Shown here in pieces: positions 60,926 through 64,000 of a stretch of DNA of 64,000 nt. The position numbers and the translations under genes are program-made. Under the pieces are notes generated by a model. The model was not told where the DNA came from, did no database searches, and worked only from the letters and a program-made list of their open reading frames with translations. The DNA is from Flavobacterium foetidum (GTDB lineage Bacteria > Bacteroidota > Bacteroidia > Flavobacteriales > Flavobacteriaceae). The DNA is taken from NCBI RefSeq assembly GCF_004634245.1, contig NZ_SJTF01000013.1:101631-165630 (forward strand), given 5' to 3'. Every line of letters begins with the position of its first letter. Position 1 is the first letter of the stretch.

Positions 60926-62179
60926 TTAGTTATCAAACTCTTCTTTTAGTATTTTCATCACATCTAGAATTGTTTCTTCTTCTAAATCTGTCCTTCTTAC
61001 TAAATCTTCTACTTCTTGTCTTAAAATACTTTTTGCCGTATCAAGACCAATTTTAGCAAACTCTTCAATTACCCATTCTTCAATCTCATCTGAGAACTCT
61101 GTTAATTCAACATCATCTTCATCTGCAACTGTACCGGCAATATCTCCTTCACGAATAACATCTAATTCGTAACCTGTAAGCTGGCCTGCTAACTTAATAT
61201 TATGACCTCCTCTACCAATTGCTTTAGAAACTTCTTCTAACTTCAAGAAAACCTCGGCTCTCTTAGTGTCTTCATCGATTTTGATTGAAGATACTTTTGC
61301 AGGGCTTAATGCTCTTGTAATAAACAATTGAATATTGTTTGTATAATTAATAACATCGATATTTTCGTTTCCTAATTCACGAACAATTCCGTGGATACGA
61401 GACCCTTTCATACCAACACATGCTCCTACTGGATCAATTCTGTCATCATAAGAATCTACGGCTACTTTTGCTTTTTCACCTGGAATACGAACTACATTTT
61501 TAACTGTAATCAATCCGTCAAAAACTTCCGGAATTTCCTGTTCAAATAATTTCTCCAAAAACTTCTCTGAAGTTCTAGACATTATAATCTGAGGTTTGTT
61601 TCCTTTTAATTCAACGCTTTCAATGATTCCGCGAACATTATCTCCTTTACGGAAAAAGTCGGACGGAATTTGTTTTTCTTTCGGAAGCACAATCTCATTT
61701 CCTTCATCATCAACCAAGATAACTACTCTAGGACGCACGTGGTGCACTTCTGCCGTATAAATATCACCGATAATATCTTTAAATTGTTTATAAAGATTAG
61801 TATTATCGTGTTCATGAATTTTAGATATAAGATTCTGGCGAAGCGCTAAGATAGCTCTTCTTCCTAAATCAATCAACTTTACTTCTTCAGAAACCTCTTC
61901 ACCAATTTCAAAATCCGCTTCAATTTTTCTTGCTTCAGTCAATGTAATTTCTTCATTTTCAAAATCAAGATCTTCATCGGCAACAATTACTCTTCTTCTC
62001 CAAATTTCCATATCTCCTTTATCAGGATTGATAATGATATCGAAATTTTCATCTGAACCGTATTTTTTCTTTAATGCATTTCTAAATACGTCCTCTAAAA
62101 TTGCCATAAGCGTTACACGATCAATAAGTTTATTATCTTTAAACTCTGAGAATGAATCGATTAATGCTAAATTTTCCAT
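60926..62179 (-). CDS. nusA: transcription termination/antitermination protein NusA
   Basis: 417 residues. N-terminal RNA-polymerase-binding domain (about 1-125), S1 domain (about 130-205; EVHHVRPRVVILVDDEGNEI marks its start), and two KH domains (about 230-345; ACVGMKGSRIHGIVRELGNE and KAIGRGGHNIKLAGQLTGYE). It lacks the C-terminal acidic repeats of E. coli NusA, as is usual outside Proteobacteria. It starts 19 bp after rimP. Confidence 0.97.
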   Translation of the reverse strand: MENLALIDSFSEFKDNKLIDRVTLMAILEDVFRNALKKKYGSDENFDIIINPDKGDMEIWRRRVIVADEDLDFENEEITLTEARKIEADFEIGEEVSEEVKLIDLGRRAILALRQNLISKIHEHDNTNLYKQFKDIIGDIYTAEVHHVRPRVVILVDDEGNEIVLPKEKQIPSDFFRKGDNVRGIIESVELKGNKPQIIMSRTSEKFLEKLFEQEIPEVFDGLITVKNVVRIPGEKAKVAVDSYDDRIDPVGACVGMKGSRIHGIVRELGNENIDVINYTNNIQLFITRALSPAKVSSIKIDEDTKRAEVFLKLEEVSKAIGRGGHNIKLAGQLTGYELDVIREGDIAGTVADEDDVELTEFSDEIEEWVIEEFAKIGLDTAKSILRQEVEDLVRRTDLEEETILDVMKILKEEFDN

Positions 62180-62198
62180 GCGAATTTTTTAATTAAAA

Positions 62199-62663
62199 TT
62201 AAAATGTTACCGTAACAACTGCCTCTTTTATCTCTGTGTAAGGTATTTGTTGCTCTTTTTGAACTGTTTCTTTTCCTTTTCCTACTTTTTTAGGTTCTCT
62301 TGCTTTCCAAGACAAAATTATGAAAACATCGTTAGCTTCAACCAATTCTGCTTCGATTTTTTCTGTATTTGTGGTAACAATCAGCGTTCTACCAATATTT
62401 TTCTTGTATTGTCTTATCATTTTTAAGGGCGAACCCACTCCAACCGAAGCCACTTCAAGCGAAAAATCCTGTTCTTCACGATCCAAGTTGTTTTCTATTG
62501 CACGACTTATGTCAATACAATCCTGAAGTTGCACTCCATTATCTCCATCCAAGCCCACACTAATCTTAAAAGAATCCGAAACAGCCAAGTCAACCAAAAA
62601 TATTGATGGTTTTTCCAGAAGAGCCTCTGCAATTAATCCGTTTACTTTTTCTTTAAATGTCAT
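62199..62663 (-). CDS. rimP: ribosome maturation factor RimP
   Basis: About 154 residues from ATG 62663. The frame opens further upstream at 62699 but runs through a strong hairpin, whereas MTFKEKVNGLIAEAL is a normal N-terminus. RimP is required for 30S maturation. Two domains are seen: an N-terminal alpha/beta domain with LVDLAVSDSFKISVGLDGDN and an SH3-like C-terminal domain. SVGVGSPLKMIRQYKKNIGR is the conserved linker region. First gene of the operon with nusA and infB. Confidence 0.95.
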   Translation of the reverse strand: MTFKEKVNGLIAEALLEKPSIFLVDLAVSDSFKISVGLDGDNGVQLQDCIDISRAIENNLDREEQDFSLEVASVGVGSPLKMIRQYKKNIGRTLIVTTNTEKIEAELVEANDVFIILSWKAREPKKVGKGKETVQKEQQIPYTEIKEAVVTVTF

Positions 62664-62671
62664 AATTTTAT

Positions 62672-62697
62672 AAAAAGAGGGGACACTTAGTCCCCTC
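62672..62697 (-). promoter_or_regulatory. terminator-like hairpin in the rimP-nusA-infB leader
   Basis: GAGGGGAC (62677-62684), loop ACTTA, GTCCCCTC (62690-62697): an 8-bp GC-rich stem. On the minus strand it is followed by TTTTTA at 62676-62671 and then, 7 nt on, by the rimP ATG. It lies downstream of the promoter, so it is in the leader, where it would act as an attenuator or block ribosome access to the start. Confidence 0.7.
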
Positions 62698-62725
62698 ATT
62701 ATTTAGATTTTATTAAATAACTGTG

Positions 62726-62754
62726 CAAATATAGTGATTTTTTTATAAATCAAA
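62726..62754 (-). promoter_or_regulatory. promoter of the rimP-nusA-infB operon
   Basis: On the minus strand, TTTG at 62754-62751, a 17-bp spacer and TATATTTG at 62733-62726. Predicted start near 62720, leaving a leader of about 57 nt that contains the hairpin. Confidence 0.65.
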
Positions 62755-62781
62755 TAAATAGATTGCTCTAAAAATATTTCT

Positions 62782-62789
62782 TACCTTTA
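62782..62789 (+). promoter_or_regulatory. possible -7 element for the universal stress protein gene
   Basis: TACCTTTA matches TAnnTTTG in seven of eight positions; a TTG at 62763-62765 lies 16 bp upstream. The gene's ATG is about 50 bp downstream. Confidence 0.35.
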
Positions 62790-62837
62790 TATTACACCTA
62801 AATTACGTATTAACCCAACCAACTTAACCTTAAAACA

Positions 62838-63662
62838 ATGAAAAGAATTTTAGTCCCTACTGATTTTTCAGCCGATGCCGAAAACGCATTGAAAGTGGCA
62901 GCTCAAATTGCAAAAAAGAGCAATTCTGAAATCATTCTGCTGCATATGCTCGAACTTCCTCACCAGATGAACGACGCCATTACAAACGGCGCCAGCATTC
63001 CCGAAACCATGCTTTTTATAAAAAAGGCAAACGAAACATTAGATGAAATCTCCAACAGAACTTATCTTGACGGAATCGAAATTACCGAAATCGTTAAAAT
63101 GGACAAACCCATTCATGGAATCACTCAAGTGAGTACAGAATACCAAATCGACCTAATTGTAATGGGCTCACACGGAGCTTCAGGCATTGAAGAATTACTA
63201 ATTGGCTCCAATACCGAAAAAGTAGTACGGAATTCTGAAATTCCTGTTTTGGTAATTAAAAAAGAACGACCAGATTTTACCGCTTCCGAAATTGTTTTTG
63301 CTTCTGACTTTTCTGAAGAAACCTACAAACCTTTTGAAAAATTATTAAAATTCGCAAAAGTATTTGATTCAAAACTACATTTAGTAACCATTTGCACACC
63401 AAACAGCTTTAAGCCTACGCATGAAGTCGAAAAAATAATGAAATCATTTATTTCAAAATTTGATTCTCCAAATCTCGAAACACATATTTATAACGATACA
63501 AATATCGAAAACGGAATTATAAACTTTTCCAACAGCATTAATGCAGATGTTATTTCGATGTGCACTCACGGAAGAACCGGTTTTGCCCACTTTTTTAACG
63601 GAAGCATAAGTGAAGGATTAGTAAATCACGCCGTAAGGCCAGTACTTACTTTTAAAATCTAA
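62838..63662 (+). CDS. universal stress protein with tandem UspA domains
   Basis: 274 residues forming two UspA domains (about 1-145 and 150-274). The first carries the ATP-binding pattern in VMGSHGASGIEELLIGSNTE followed by PVLVIK; the second has the related MCTHGRTGFAHFFNGSISEG. Such proteins bind ATP and are induced by stress or starvation; the specific role is unknown. The start has the local A-rich context (aaaacaatg) usual in Bacteroidota. It is monocistronic and divergent from rimP. Confidence 0.93.
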   Translation: MKRILVPTDFSADAENALKVAAQIAKKSNSEIILLHMLELPHQMNDAITNGASIPETMLFIKKANETLDEISNRTYLDGIEITEIVKMDKPIHGITQVSTEYQIDLIVMGSHGASGIEELLIGSNTEKVVRNSEIPVLVIKKERPDFTASEIVFASDFSEETYKPFEKLLKFAKVFDSKLHLVTICTPNSFKPTHEVEKIMKSFISKFDSPNLETHIYNDTNIENGIINFSNSINADVISMCTHGRTGFAHFFNGSISEGLVNHAVRPVLTFKI

Positions 63663-63713
63663 ACTTTTTCTACTTCAACATCCTCTTAAAAAAAGGAGAA
63701 ACAACCTAAAAAC

Positions 63714-63743
63714 AAAAAAGCTTCTCGATTGAGAAGCTTTTTT
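63714..63743. terminator. bidirectional intrinsic terminator
   Basis: AAGCTTCTC (63718-63726), loop GATT, GAGAAGCTT (63731-63739), with A-run left and T-run right. It serves the stress protein gene (+) and the first tRNA-Gln (-). Confidence 0.9.
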
Positions 63744-63745
63744 CG

Positions 63746-63816
63746 TTGGTCTACTAGGACTCGAACCTAGAAAGACGGCACCAAAAACCGTAGTGTTACC
63801 ATTACACCATAGACCA
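63746..63816 (-). tRNA. tRNA-Gln (anticodon UUG)
   Basis: 71 nt without an encoded CCA. On the minus strand, the acceptor TGGTCTA pairs with TAGACCA; the anticodon stem ACGGT/GCCGT encloses TTTTGGT, giving anticodon TTG (Gln CAA/CAG); the T-arm has GGTTCGAGTCC. It has its own terminator on the left and a promoter on the right. Confidence 0.95.
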
Positions 63817-63836
63817 GCAGTGCGGTTAAGCGGGTG

Positions 63837-63867
63837 CAAAATTAAAACTTTATTTAGTTTATGCAAA
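63837..63867 (-). promoter_or_regulatory. promoter of the first tRNA-Gln
   Basis: On the minus strand, TTTG at 63867-63864, a 19-bp spacer and TAATTTTG at 63844-63837: both elements match. The tRNA 5' end is 20 bp downstream. Confidence 0.75.
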
Positions 63868-63890
63868 TTTTAAAACAACTTTTTTGCATA

Positions 63891-63921
63891 AAAAAAGTCT
63901 CTCATTTCTGAGAGACTTTTT
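63891..63921 (-). terminator. intrinsic terminator after the second tRNA-Gln
   Basis: AGTCTCTCA (63896-63904), loop TTTC, TGAGAGACT (63909-63917), followed on the minus strand by T residues. It separates the two tRNA genes. Confidence 0.9.
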
Positions 63922-63924
63922 ATG

Positions 63925-63995
63925 TTGGTCTACTAGGACTCGAACCTAGAAAGACGGCACCAAAAACCGTAGTGTTACCATTACACCATAGACCA
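63925..63995 (-). tRNA. tRNA-Gln (anticodon UUG), second identical copy
   Basis: 71 nt, identical to the copy at 63746-63816, including a few flanking bases at the 5' side. Its promoter lies beyond the right edge of the window. Confidence 0.95.
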
Positions 63996-64000
63996 GCAGT

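Noticed and set aside
63675..63866. A 63-codon minus-strand frame
   Set aside because: It reads through the tRNA-Gln gene and its terminator, a common false prediction.
1..64000. Search for prophage, insertion sequences, integrases, toxin-antitoxin pairs, restriction or other defence genes, and biosynthetic clusters
   Set aside because: No transposase, integrase, phage structural, nuclease-defence or NRPS/PKS-like product was recognised; the content is mainly core genome plus one adhesin locus.

Overview
The window comes from a Bacteroidota genome, almost certainly a Flavobacterium close to F. johnsoniae. The evidence is low GC, type IX secretion (T9SS) and gliding genes (sprA, remB, a PorP/SprF protein, a giant type B adhesin), an Alternative Complex III respiratory operon, few Shine-Dalgarno sequences, and repeated Bacteroidota-type promoters (TTTG, 17-21 bp, TAnnTTTG). 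Nearly every gene is on the minus strand; only the DUF4403 lipoprotein, a SPOR-domain protein, a universal stress protein and their signals read rightward.

Layout in plus coordinates. 0-8.2 kb: tsaB, a small membrane protein, and a MacAB-TolC-like export system with one ATPase, two different permeases, two adaptors and one TolC. 8.4-9.8 kb: DUF4403 lipoprotein (+). 9.8-15 kb: cytochrome oxidase assembly and subunit genes in two transcription units, cyoE/coxIII/coxIII/coxIV and then a SCO-like protein, SCO, DUF420 and a small CxxC protein. 15-26.8 kb: remB-deoC, vanZ-like-gcvH, sprA-ruvA. 26.9-29.8 kb: malic enzyme with a phosphotransacetylase domain, and a CBS-domain protein. 30-41.2 kb: an adhesin/PorP-SprF/OmpA cassette whose 2735-residue adhesin has an N-terminal lectin-like region, thrombospondin-3 motifs, a ten-unit 300-bp repeat array and a type B T9SS sorting domain. 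41.7-45 kb: ruvB-P450-queG. 45.1-56.6 kb: actABCDEF-coxII-coxI, one operon for quinol oxidation and oxygen reduction. 56.7-57.8 kb: SPOR protein and DUF4920 protein. 58-62.7 kb: rimP-nusA-infB. 62.8-64 kb: universal stress protein and two identical tRNA-Gln(UUG) genes.

How the genes fit together. The Act and Cox products form a quinol-to-oxygen chain. The 10-15 kb cluster supplies subunits III and IV, haem O synthesis and copper insertion for the same oxidase, so the oxidase genes are split across about 30 kb. SprA is the T9SS outer-membrane translocon, RemB is a gliding protein, and the adhesin carries the sorting signal used by that secretion system; the PorP/SprF and PorE-like OmpA proteins beside it are its probable partners.

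I found no convincing new defence system, prophage, insertion sequence or CRISPR array. The least ordinary items are the adhesin cassette with its near-perfect internal repeats, a terminator-like hairpin in the rimP-nusA-infB leader, a SCO paralogue without copper ligands, an extra cytochrome c domain on ActA, His-rich tracts in ActF and CoxI, and a TonB-C-like domain on RemB.
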